This document shows, in pieces, positions 25,064-32,577 of a DNA stretch of 64,000 nucleotides. The position numbers and the translations under genes are program-made. Within the stretch, counting starts at the first letter, position 1. The number at the start of each line of letters is the position of its first letter. The stretch covers positions 62,001 through 126,000 of the forward strand of contig NZ_JACHVC010000013.1 of assembly GCF_014230145.1 (NCBI RefSeq). The letters are read 5' to 3'. The notes below the pieces were generated by a model. The model made no database searches, was not told the DNA's origin, and saw only the letters and a list, made by a program, of their open reading frames with translations. The stretch is from Pelagicoccus albus (GTDB taxonomy: Bacteria > Verrucomicrobiota > Verrucomicrobiia > Opitutales > Opitutaceae).

Positions 25064-25945
25064 CTAAGCAATTTCTTCGCAGCCGTAGAGCCGGATAAGG
25101 TCGGCTGGGGAGAGTCCGTGGTGTCCGAGGAAGGCGGCGCGGCGTTCTGCGAGGCGCGTGACGATCTCGCTGACTGTCGGTGGTACGGCGTGGTGTATTG
25201 CCCTGTGCCAGAGGGGATTGAGAGCCACTATGTTTTCGACGCAGTCAAGCCGGAAGTCGAACTGGCTCTGTAGACCGAGAGGAATGAGGTGATGGGCTTC
25301 AAGGTAGGGATACCCTGTGCGGCGGGATGTGAATGGAGTGGGCTTGCCAGTATAGGCGCAGAGATGCTGGGAACGGCTAATGGCTTCCCTGGCTATGGCA
25401 GGATCTCGCGGGATTCTTTGGCCGCTGTAGTCGATGAGGTCGGGGATGGAGGAGCTTGAGTCGTGCTCGATGGTTTCCTGAAATGCGGAATCATTTTCGT
25501 CGCGGGTGCCGATCGAACGCCATTGGGCTACTGGCATGCTCCCGACAAAGAGTCTTCCTTCGCTTCTATAGATGAACCATACGTCACCTGACTCATAGCT
25601 GAAGCCCTGCCTGACATTCCTGTAGATTCTGAGCTCGTTGCCTGTTGGTTTGGGATAATTTACCGCAAGTTGCGATTCCGATGTCGAAACTTCATTGCCC
25701 CAAATGCAAATGGGGAGTTTTCTCCCAGCTGTCTTTAACCTTGGAATCTCAATCCCTTTGGATTCGTAGTGAGATATCGCAATTTGTGATTCACCATCGG
25801 AGTCAGTTAGGGTGATCTGGCTGTTGAAGCGCTCGTCGTCGGTAACGATTGAGTAGGCGCCGTCCGACGCGTTGAAGAAGGCTTTTTGCAGGGTGCTGAA
25901 GAGCATCGGGAAAGGATGGGGTTGTAGGGTTTCCAATCGAAGCAA
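25064..25945 (-). CDS. HNH endonuclease, restriction-type
   Basis: 293 residues. The C-terminal third holds the HNH metal-binding fold: HLCAYTGKPTPF (Cys of the zinc-like corner), YLEAHHLIPLG (catalytic His-His), VENIVALNPLWHRAIHH (Asn and final His). The N-terminal 170 residues are of unknown fold (FSTLQKAFFNASDGAYSIVTDD...) and probably recognise DNA. HNH proteins of this layout act as nicking or double-strand restriction nucleases, often on modified DNA. The gene is transcribed toward the RHH/methyltransferase/McrB genes, but the putative operator lies between it and them, so it may be separately expressed. An ATG 13 codons inward (25906) is an alternative start. Confidence 0.85.
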   Translation of the reverse strand: MLRLETLQPHPFPMLFSTLQKAFFNASDGAYSIVTDDERFNSQITLTDSDGESQIAISHYESKGIEIPRLKTAGRKLPICIWGNEVSTSESQLAVNYPKPTGNELRIYRNVRQGFSYESGDVWFIYRSEGRLFVGSMPVAQWRSIGTRDENDSAFQETIEHDSSSSIPDLIDYSGQRIPRDPAIAREAISRSQHLCAYTGKPTPFTSRRTGYPYLEAHHLIPLGLQSQFDFRLDCVENIVALNPLWHRAIHHAVPPTVSEIVTRLAERRAAFLGHHGLSPADLIRLYGCEEIA

Positions 25946-26252
25946 GACTTTCGCTGATTCTTCGAGTAATTATCTCTCTATGATCTTAAGCGAAATAAAA
26001 CCTCAAAAGTTGGACTCACTATTATATTCAGTGCTCTTCAGCACAAGCTTGCAAAGGGGATGCGGCTTGTTACTTGGCGGACTGTTTGCGGTATTGGCTG
26101 GGGGTGACGCCCATCTTGGCGGTGAAGGTGCGGCTGAAGGCGGCGAGGGAGCCGTAGCCGCAGTCGTCGGCGATCTCGGTCAGGGAGGGGTGGGGGCTAG
26201 GTGCTGGGTCCTTGGTACTAGGTTCTAGGTACTAGGTTCTGGCAGCTGGGTT
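25946..26252. other. Intergenic scar region
   Basis: 307 bp upstream of the HNH gene. It holds a minus-strand -10-like TATAAT (complement of 26021-26026), the duplicated regulator fragment at 26070-26188, and a G-rich degenerate tract (26190-26260) built from words such as GGTACTAGGTTCTA repeated about twice. No gene is supported. Confidence 0.55.
26070..26188 (-). pseudogene. 119-bp duplicate of the 3' end of the AraC regulator gene
   Basis: These 119 bp match 28810-28928 without gaps and with one mismatch (G/A at 26160). They include the regulator's TAA stop and its last ~39 codons, which encode the end of the second helix-turn-helix (SLAAFSRTFTAKMGVTPSQY). There is no start or N-terminal part, so it is a non-functional copy. 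The breakpoint adjoins a degenerate G-rich tract; the functional gene has a G-rich heptanucleotide repeat on its other side. Confidence 0.85.
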
Positions 26253-26819
26253 CTAGCCTTGGGGGTCTAGGTCGACGAGGACTGTGGTTTGGGTGGATCG
26301 GATAACCCCGAGGTAGATGGGCTTTTCTCCTGTGCCGTGCTCTGGCTCAAGGTAGAGGCGAGTCCGGTGGGAATTGACCTCGTGGTGAACCACCGTGTAG
26401 TCGAGGGCGAATTTGCTAGCTGCTTGCTCTTGCTTGGGCGGAGCGAGGCTTAGGGTTGCGTGGAAATAGCGCAGCCCTTCGTGGTCATGATGATGGCCGG
26501 AGCTTTCCTCAAACTCTTCCACACTGTCTTCGAATGAGAGATCGCTTACCTCAAGGGTCCAGGCCTGCCGGTCTGTGGAGTAGGGCAGGATTCGTTGCTC
26601 AAGGTATGTGTGCAGGATTTTCCGTAGAGAGGCGTCGAGCTCTGTGCTTGTCAGATCTTGCCCGAGGGCGAGAGAGAGTTCGGAGAGCGGTATTTGTAGC
26701 TCCGCGATGACCTGGGAGCCATCCCGATGGAAATGGATCTGGGACTCGGGAGCCCCATGGGCTGCCAGTTTAGATACCACTAAGGCGGCAAAAAAAGCTA
26801 GGAAAAGGAACCGCTTCAT
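26253..26819 (-). CDS. Secreted His-rich protein, function unknown, coupled to the DUF3500 gene
   Basis: 188 residues. The start is ATG 26819, whose ATGA overlaps the TGA of the upstream DUF3500 gene, so translation is coupled; a longer frame reading back into that gene is an artefact. A signal peptide is clear (MKRFLFLAFFAALVVSKLAAHG). The mature protein has IHFHRDGSQVIAELQIPLSEL and a metal-chelating-looking cluster SSGHHHDHEGLRYFH around residues 100-115, then a beta-rich C-terminus (TRLYLEPEHG...STQTTVLVDLDPQG). A role in binding a divalent metal (nickel, cobalt, zinc or copper) in the periplasm is suggested by the His/Asp cluster and by the frequent company of DUF3500 genes with HupE/UreJ-type metal transporters; no transporter is present here. 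Confidence 0.7.
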   Translation of the reverse strand: MKRFLFLAFFAALVVSKLAAHGAPESQIHFHRDGSQVIAELQIPLSELSLALGQDLTSTELDASLRKILHTYLEQRILPYSTDRQAWTLEVSDLSFEDSVEEFEESSGHHHDHEGLRYFHATLSLAPPKQEQAASKFALDYTVVHHEVNSHRTRLYLEPEHGTGEKPIYLGVIRSTQTTVLVDLDPQG

Positions 26820-28546
26820 AGGGCAATGACGAGTCGCAGAAATAGCTTGTCGGAAACGTTGGCAAGGGTTGCTTGTACCGGTATCAGACCATCGGATACG
26901 GATCCGAAGGCGAAGCTGAGGGAATCTCCGGAGCTTGCCACTTCGGACCATTCGACGAGGTCTTCGCTCTGTTCTATTTGCCAGCTTACGTTGCCCAGTT
27001 CCTCGATCATATTGAAGCTGAGGACCAGTTCTTGGCTGGTGGAGCTGTAGCCGATCACAGGGCCGATCGATTGGTCGGCTACGGTCGGGTCTCCACCGAG
27101 GAACCATTCTTGCAGTGCGTCGAAACCGTCGCCATCCGAGTCGTCGCCGGTGTCGGAAATTCCGTTTTGATCCAGCCAATCCTGAAAGGGGTCGTTCTGT
27201 ATCACGCTCACGGAGACAGTCTCGCTGGTGGCGACGCCGGCTGTATTGCTAATCACTACGGAGTACACTCCGGCATCGGCCTCGCTCACGTCGGTGAGGG
27301 CGTAGCTGGCCGAGTTGGCGTCCGCAATGGTTTCGCCGTCAAGCAGCCACTGGTAGCTCAAGTCGCTACCGGTGCCGGTGGCGGAGACGCTCAAGCTGAG
27401 GCTGGATCCGAAGGATATTTCTTGGTCGGTCGGCTGAGTCGTAATCTCCGGAGGACGGATGGTGGTGGCGATGGTAGTGGCCCCGTAAACAGCTCCGTAA
27501 TCCGCCAGCTTGTCGCGGTAAACGCCATGGTCGTGCACGCCGCTGCGATCGTAGACGCCGCCTTGCACGACGTACTCGATCCAGACTCTTGGACCATCGA
27601 CCCGAAAGTAGCTCCCGCTGCTGCTCATGCTCGCGGAGCTGCCGCCGTAGCCAACATAGGTTTCCGCGAGAGCGGCATCGCTAAGGTAGTCGGCCAAGAG
27701 GTAGTCGGAGAGGGATGGATCGGAGCTGCCCACCCAGGATTCGATATAGTCGATGACCAGCTCCTGTTCGTCGCTACTTAGCTCAGTGAAGAGCTGGCCT
27801 CGTCCGCTGGTCGGGTAGGATTTGGGATGGATGGTGTCGTGTTGGCCAGTGCCGTTGGCAGCGAATAGAAGGTCGCTGAAACTGCCGCTCAGGGCCGCGT
27901 CCGAACTGAGGGTAGAGCGTAGCGAGACAAGCAGGTCGCGCTGGGTGCCGAGCGGACGGTAGGTAACCGAGTCGATTTCGAAGCTGTTAGGCTCCGTTCC
28001 GGTAAACTGAGGGGAGGCGCTCTTGTAGTCTCCGTTGTAGGTGATGTTAAAGGCGAGGTGGTGCCCGCCGAGCTGAAGGGTCCAAGGCTCGGTGGTGGAA
28101 GGAGTACCGACGAAGGCGATGAAGTACTTGCTGTAGCCCCACATGCTACTTGTGGTACCGTTGGCGTTTGGCTCTTCTCCGCTGATGTAGGCGTCGGAGA
28201 GGCGAACCTCTTCCATCAAGGTGTAGCCCATGTCGCTGAGAGCCGCTTCCGCCACGGCTAGGGCTGCGGCGTACTGGGTGGAAGAAAGGGTTGAAAATTG
28301 CAGACCGTTTCGCGTGGAGGCGCTGATTGGGACATTGGACCAAGTGGTAACATTCGAGAGCGTAGCGCTGAATAGGCAGGTGCTGTTTGAATTCGAGCTG
28401 CTCTCGGTCTTTTGGGAGCTGCTCAATAGGTCCAAAAAGGCGTTGGCGGCGTCCACCACATCCTCTGTGTCAGCCCGGGCATCGAAGCTCGACGCGGAAG
28501 CGATGAGGATGAGAAGGGTCGAAGTAAGCTTGCGAAGGGTTTTCAT
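26816..28546 (-). CDS. DUF3500 protein with Ig-like domain, secreted
   Basis: 576 residues with a signal peptide (MKTLRKLTSTLLILIASASS...). The DUF3500 region spans about 30-360; its hallmark TLQLGGHHLAFNITYNG, the later GQLFTELSSDEQELVIDYIESWVG and the terminal VWIEYVVQGGVYDRSGVHDHGVYRD are visible. The His residues of GGHHLA and HDHGVYRD may bind metal; the function of the family is not established. An immunoglobulin-like domain follows (about 370-460, SLSYQWLLDGETIADANSASY...DAGVYSVVISNTAG), then a Gly/Asp-rich DSDGDGFDALQEWFLGGDP segment resembling thrombospondin type-3/EF-hand calcium motifs, and a C-terminal beta domain. The start at 28546 gives the signal peptide. It is translationally coupled to the His-rich protein downstream. 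Confidence 0.78.
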   Translation of the reverse strand: MKTLRKLTSTLLILIASASSFDARADTEDVVDAANAFLDLLSSSQKTESSSNSNSTCLFSATLSNVTTWSNVPISASTRNGLQFSTLSSTQYAAALAVAEAALSDMGYTLMEEVRLSDAYISGEEPNANGTTSSMWGYSKYFIAFVGTPSTTEPWTLQLGGHHLAFNITYNGDYKSASPQFTGTEPNSFEIDSVTYRPLGTQRDLLVSLRSTLSSDAALSGSFSDLLFAANGTGQHDTIHPKSYPTSGRGQLFTELSSDEQELVIDYIESWVGSSDPSLSDYLLADYLSDAALAETYVGYGGSSASMSSSGSYFRVDGPRVWIEYVVQGGVYDRSGVHDHGVYRDKLADYGAVYGATTIATTIRPPEITTQPTDQEISFGSSLSLSVSATGTGSDLSYQWLLDGETIADANSASYALTDVSEADAGVYSVVISNTAGVATSETVSVSVIQNDPFQDWLDQNGISDTGDDSDGDGFDALQEWFLGGDPTVADQSIGPVIGYSSTSQELVLSFNMIEELGNVSWQIEQSEDLVEWSEVASSGDSLSFAFGSVSDGLIPVQATLANVSDKLFLRLVIAL

Positions 28547-28723
28547 GGGTGTGCGTTGGAAAAATGCGGCTCGCGATGACCTGGACAGAATTTCGAACAA
28601 AACGATACCAGAGAGCGAATCTGACTCTTGCTTTACGGAAGACAGGTCGATCTCGGTTTTGTTTTAATGCAGGTCATCATAATTTCTTATTTACCCATTT
28701 ACAAATGAAGCTGGGATGAAGAG

Positions 28724-28793
28724 GGGTGCTGGGTGCTGGGTGCTGGGTGCTGGGTGCTGGGTGCTGGGTGCTGGGTGCTGGGTGCTGGGTGTT
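28724..28793. repeat. Heptanucleotide tandem repeat GGGTGCT, G-quadruplex-prone
   Basis: Nine perfect GGGTGCT units (28724-28786) and a tenth degenerate unit (GGGTGTT). The plus strand carries regularly spaced G3 runs with 4-nt loops, meeting the usual G-quadruplex pattern several times over. It lies 16 bp beyond the stop of the AraC regulator gene, between it and the DUF3500 gene. Unit number is likely to vary by slippage. Confidence 0.9.
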
Positions 28794-28809
28794 TGGGTGG
28801 TGCTGTGGT

Positions 28810-29703
28810 TTACTTGGCGGACTGTTTGCGGTATTGGCTGGGGGTGACGCCCATCTTGGCGGTGAAGGTGCGGCTGAAGGCGGCGAGGGAGCCGTAGCCA
28901 CAGTCGTCGGCGATCTCGGTCAGGGAGGCGTCGGAGTGCACGAGTCGCTTGACGGCCCGATCGAGGCGGTAGTGCATGAGGTAGCTGCCGAGGCTCAGTC
29001 CGGTCATGGACTGGAAGCGTTTGCGGAGGTAGCGTTCCGACAGATTGAGTCGCGCTGCGATTTCAACTACGTCGATGCCTACGGAGAGGCGTTCGTGCAG
29101 CAGGCGGTTGACCTTGCGGATAATGACGTGGTCGCGGCGGGAGTCGTCGGTCTGACTGAAGAGCTGGGCTTGCTCGGCGGCGAGGGAGCTCAAGCGGGAC
29201 AGCAGGGAGGTGGTTTCGATGACGATCTGGTTGGAGCTTTGTTCGCTAGATTTGTCGGGCTGGTAAAAGCCTTGGGCGATAGAGAGGGCGGTCTGGGCAA
29301 GGGGCTCGTCGAAGTGTATCGGGCGATTGGTTACCGGCAGCAGCTCGGCGGTGTCCTTGGTCTCGAAGGTGATGAAGAGCCAGCGAATGTCTCGCTGATC
29401 GGTATCGAGGTAGAAGTGGAATTGGTAGGGGGCGACGAGGAAGGCCTCGCCTGGCTCGAGGCGATAGACGGCTCCGTCGACGCTGAGCGAGCCGCCGGTG
29501 CGGAGATTGAGAATGAGTACTTGGCGGTGGTGGGGGCGGCTCTCAAAGGTTCGCTCCTTGAGGGCTTCGGCGTCGCTACGCAGGAAGGCGATGACGTTGT
29601 CCGGACGGCAAATATTGGCAGCCCGGCGGCCTTGGAAGTAGTCCGCGGGAGCTTTCTGCGTCAGTTTCTCGAATCCGTTCTCAATTTCAGGCGACCAGCT
29701 CAT
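28810..29703 (-). CDS. AraC-family transcriptional regulator of the amino-sugar operon
   Basis: 297 residues. The N-terminal cupin-like sensor covers about 30-150 (RQVLILNLRTGGSLSVDGAVYRLEPGEAFLVAPYQFHFY is its core, split over two strands). Two helix-turn-helix motifs occupy about 200-295: VVEIAARLNLSERYLRKRFQ and LTEIADDCGYGSLAAFSRTF, ending GVTPSQYRK. It is divergent from the NagB-PIG-L gene, 75 bp away, with a direct repeat of CAAATATT in between, and so is the probable regulator of amino-sugar uptake and breakdown. Ligand unknown; a GlcNAc or GlcN derivative is a reasonable guess. Its last 119 bp are duplicated at 26070-26188. Two similarly built AraC genes occur later in the region. Confidence 0.9.
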   Translation of the reverse strand: MSWSPEIENGFEKLTQKAPADYFQGRRAANICRPDNVIAFLRSDAEALKERTFESRPHHRQVLILNLRTGGSLSVDGAVYRLEPGEAFLVAPYQFHFYLDTDQRDIRWLFITFETKDTAELLPVTNRPIHFDEPLAQTALSIAQGFYQPDKSSEQSSNQIVIETTSLLSRLSSLAAEQAQLFSQTDDSRRDHVIIRKVNRLLHERLSVGIDVVEIAARLNLSERYLRKRFQSMTGLSLGSYLMHYRLDRAVKRLVHSDASLTEIADDCGYGSLAAFSRTFTAKMGVTPSQYRKQSAK

Positions 29704-29719
29704 ATAAAGCCGGAATAAT

Positions 29720-29747
29720 CAAATATTGGACCAAAAATGCAAATATT
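29720..29747. promoter_or_regulatory. Putative AraC-type operator, direct repeat CAAATATT
   Basis: CAAATATT occurs at 29720-29727 and 29740-29747, exactly 20 bp apart (two helical turns), inside the 75-bp gap between the AraC gene and the NagB-PIG-L gene. AraC-family dimers commonly bind such direct repeats. The second copy is also part of the palindrome CAAATATTTG. Confidence 0.5.
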
Positions 29748-29778
29748 TGTTGTTATCCGAGAAGATAAGATAGGGGGC

Positions 29779-31683
29779 ATGTCGAATTTGATTAGCGAGG
29801 GCGCTTCGCAAACGAGCGGAGTGGAGAGAGTGCCAGTGGTCATTCGCGACCAGGCTCAAGAGATCATTGCCAGCATCGCCGAGGAAATTGGCCAAGCGGT
29901 TAAGCAATCCGAAACGGCCGACAAGCCGCTGGTTCTCGGTCTGGCTACAGGGTCGACTCCCGTACCGCTCTACCGCGAGCTGATTCGCCGTCACCGCGAG
30001 GAGGGGCTGAGCTTCAAGAACGTCGTTACCTTCAATCTCGACGAGTACTATCCGCTCTCGCCGGATCACCCCGAGAGCTACCATCGCTTCATGCGGGATC
30101 AGCTGTTTGACCACATCGACATCCCCAAGGACCAGATAAACATCCCTTCCGGCACCGCGAAGCGCGAAGAGGTGCACGAGGCCTGTCGCGCTTACGAAGA
30201 GAAGATCGCTTCCTACGGAGGACTCGATATCCAGATTTTGGGGATTGGACGCACGGGGCATATCGGTTTCAACGAGCCCGGATCCGGACCGCGCTCCAAG
30301 ACGCGTCTGGTGACGCTGGATCGCTTGACCAAGGTAGACGCGGCCCGCGATTTCCACGGCGAGCACAACGTGCCCCGTTACGCGGTAACCATGGGGGTGG
30401 GAACCATCATGGCCGCCAAGCGCGTGATCCTAATGGCTTGGGGTCGCTCCAAGGCTACCGTCCTGCGCGATGCGATCGAAGCCGAACCAGTTGAAAGCTT
30501 GCCCGCCAGTTTCTTGCAGGCTCATGACAATGTTTGCTTTTTCCTCGATCAGGCCGCGGCCTCCGAGCTGACCCGTTTTCGCCAGCCTTGGCTGGTCGGA
30601 TTTCCAGAGTGGGATAACAAGCTCGCCCGCCAGGCAGTAACGGAGCTTTCGCTCAAGATCGGCAAGCCACTGCTCAAGCTGCTCGACAAGGACTATCAGG
30701 AAAACGGATTGTCCGAACTCATCACCGAGCAGGGTCCCGCCTACGACCTGAACATTCGTGTATTCAACGAAGTACAACACACCATCACCGGCTGGCCTGG
30801 CGGCAAGCCCAACGCGGACGACACGCATCGTCCCGAACGAGCGGTGCCGGCGAAGAAACGCGTGTTGGTGCTCAGCCCAGAGCCGCAGGACGACGTGCTT
30901 GCCATGGGAGGAACGCTATCCCGTCTCGCTCAAGGCGGACACGAAATCACGGTTGCCTATTTGACCTCCGGAAGCCTTGGCGTACCGGACGAGGAAGCTC
31001 GCTGGGCGGCGGAGCTCATGATCGAAGCGGAGGAAGGCATTGGCAGCAAGCTGGCCAAGCAAGTGCTCGCCGAGCTTAAAACCAAAGGCGAGTCCGATAA
31101 CGATTCGGTTCAGCTACGTCAGTTCAAGGGCTACATTCGACGCAACGAGGCTCGCTCCTCGCTGCAGGCCTGCGGCGTCCCGTCCAAGTGCGTGACCTTT
31201 CTCGATCTGCCATTCTATGAGGAAGGGCGCTACCGGAGGTTTAAGGCTGGCGACACGGATCGCGATCTCCTCCTCAAGCTATTGAACGAGGTGCAGCCGC
31301 ATCAGATTTTCGTCACGGGAGAAGCGGGGGACCCCAGCTCCGTGCAAGGTATATCATTCTCTGTATTCAGTGAAGCATACAACCAAGCGAGGCAGAATGT
31401 TTGGGTCTCGGATTGTTACGTTTGGTTGTACCGCAGCGACGGTCGCGAGTGGGAATCCCATCAGATCGAAATGGCGGTGCCTTGCAGCCCTGACGAATTA
31501 CGTACCAAGGCGCAGGCCATCTACCTGCATCGTTCCCAGCGGAGCCAAGTGCCCATCTTGGACGAAGAGAAGACGGAAGTCTGGGAGCTCGCCCTCGAGC
31601 GCAACCGGACCACTGCCAACAACTACGACAAGCTGGGACTTGCCGAATACGAAGCTATCGAGTGTTTTGTCCGCTGGAGCTAA
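29779..31683 (+). CDS. Glucosamine-6-phosphate deaminase-like protein fused to a degenerate PIG-L domain
   Basis: 634 residues. Residues about 20-290 are NagB-like: LGLATGSTPVPLYRELI phosphate-sugar loop, FNLDEYYPL (Asp88, the NagB base), GIGRTGHIGFNEPG (His161, Glu166) and AKRVILMAWGRSKA. In NagB the third motif is DGH; here it is TGH (Thr159). Residues about 365-600 are a PIG-L/LmbE deacetylase fold, but the AHPDD zinc motif is SPEPQDD and the DPHGTH-type motif is DPSSVQG, so its metal ligands are gone. The expected reaction of the first domain is GlcN-6-P to fructose-6-P and ammonia. It is the first gene of the operon; a separate PIG-L gene with intact ligands follows 3 bp later. ATG 29779 is chosen over 29737 because a purine-rich AGGGGG precedes it. 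Confidence 0.85.
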   Translation: MSNLISEGASQTSGVERVPVVIRDQAQEIIASIAEEIGQAVKQSETADKPLVLGLATGSTPVPLYRELIRRHREEGLSFKNVVTFNLDEYYPLSPDHPESYHRFMRDQLFDHIDIPKDQINIPSGTAKREEVHEACRAYEEKIASYGGLDIQILGIGRTGHIGFNEPGSGPRSKTRLVTLDRLTKVDAARDFHGEHNVPRYAVTMGVGTIMAAKRVILMAWGRSKATVLRDAIEAEPVESLPASFLQAHDNVCFFLDQAAASELTRFRQPWLVGFPEWDNKLARQAVTELSLKIGKPLLKLLDKDYQENGLSELITEQGPAYDLNIRVFNEVQHTITGWPGGKPNADDTHRPERAVPAKKRVLVLSPEPQDDVLAMGGTLSRLAQGGHEITVAYLTSGSLGVPDEEARWAAELMIEAEEGIGSKLAKQVLAELKTKGESDNDSVQLRQFKGYIRRNEARSSLQACGVPSKCVTFLDLPFYEEGRYRRFKAGDTDRDLLLKLLNEVQPHQIFVTGEAGDPSSVQGISFSVFSEAYNQARQNVWVSDCYVWLYRSDGREWESHQIEMAVPCSPDELRTKAQAIYLHRSQRSQVPILDEEKTEVWELALERNRTTANNYDKLGLAEYEAIECFVRWS

Positions 31684-31686
31684 GCC

Positions 31687-32526
31687 ATGAAAGATTTTTA
31701 CGTACCGGACGGAGTAGAGGTTAAAACCGCGTTTGAGCGTACCACGCATTTGGCAGTGGGAGCCCATCAGGACGATCTGGAGATTTTCGCCTACCACGGA
31801 ATAGCGGAGTGCTACGAAAGCCAAGATGCTTGGTTTGGCGGTGTGACCGTGACAAACGGGGCAGGGAGCGCTCGCACTGGAAAATACGCGGACTTCACCG
31901 ACGAGGAAATGCAGGCCAAGCGAGTCGAGGAGCAGCGCGAAGCGGCCAAGATCGGCAAATACTCTTTTCAGGCTCAGCTTGCCTACCCAAGCTCCGACTT
32001 GAAGTCGGCGGAAAAATCCGAGGCTGCGATTTCGGAGCTCGAAGCTTACTTCCGTCAGTGCAAAGCGGATACAGTCTATTTGCACAACCCGGCGGATAAG
32101 CACGATACCCATATCTCTTTGCTGACCTGTTGTGTGGCTGCCCTGCGTCGACTGCCGGAAGACTGCCGCCCGAAGCGCGTGTATGGCTGCGAGGTTTGGC
32201 GTGACTTGGATTGGCTGTCCGACTCCAGCAAGGTGATGCTTCCGGTCGACAAGTATCCGGAACTCGCGGAGAAACTGATAGAGGTGTTCGACTCCCAAGT
32301 AGCCGGAGGCAAAGACTACGTGGCCGCGACCATCGGTCGCCGCAACGCGAATGCGACCTACTTCGACTCGCACAGCATCGACCAGTCCACGGCCTACACG
32401 GTGGCCATCGATATGATGCCGCTGTTGGAAAATCCGGAGCTGAGCATGGACGCCTTTGTGGGCGAACTTATCGAGGCCTTTAAGAAAGACGCCTGCGACC
32501 GTCTGACACGTTACCAAAAGGCTTAG
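31687..32526 (+). CDS. PIG-L (LmbE-like) N-acetylglucosamine deacetylase
   Basis: 279 residues. The zinc-binding motif is present as VGAHQDDLEIFAYHGI (His and two Asp, Pro of AHPDD replaced by Gln), with the later metal His residues in HNPADKHDTHIS. ARTGKYADFTDEEMQAKRVEEQ is the conserved loop and helix after strand 3. Members remove the acetyl group from GlcNAc or a GlcNAc-containing compound in the cytoplasm. Lying 3 bp after the NagB-PIG-L fusion, whose own deacetylase domain has lost these residues, it could supply the deacetylation step feeding the deaminase. The gene thus replaces a NagA-type enzyme, which is not seen in the window. Confidence 0.85.
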   Translation: MKDFYVPDGVEVKTAFERTTHLAVGAHQDDLEIFAYHGIAECYESQDAWFGGVTVTNGAGSARTGKYADFTDEEMQAKRVEEQREAAKIGKYSFQAQLAYPSSDLKSAEKSEAAISELEAYFRQCKADTVYLHNPADKHDTHISLLTCCVAALRRLPEDCRPKRVYGCEVWRDLDWLSDSSKVMLPVDKYPELAEKLIEVFDSQVAGGKDYVAATIGRRNANATYFDSHSIDQSTAYTVAIDMMPLLENPELSMDAFVGELIEAFKKDACDRLTRYQKA

Positions 32527-32577
32527 TCGGAATTGCGAAACCCTTTTGCCCCAAACCTAAAACGTAGTTAGAAACTA

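Noticed and set aside
26820-27179. N-terminal extension of the His-rich gene
   Set aside because: The extra 120 residues are Arg/Pro-rich and are an out-of-frame reading of the DUF3500 gene; the ATG at 26819 gives a good signal peptide.
26873-27781. A 302-codon plus-strand frame opposite the DUF3500 gene
   Set aside because: Low-complexity Gly/Val/Ala translation antisense to a gene with signal peptide, DUF3500 and Ig-like motifs.
28726-29718. A 330-codon plus-strand frame through the heptanucleotide repeat and the AraC gene
   Set aside because: It starts in the tandem repeat (giving a repetitive CWVLGAG peptide) and is antisense to the well-supported AraC coding sequence.
31498-32517. A long minus-strand frame opposite the PIG-L gene
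   Set aside because: Antisense to a gene with conserved zinc motifs; no recognisable domain.
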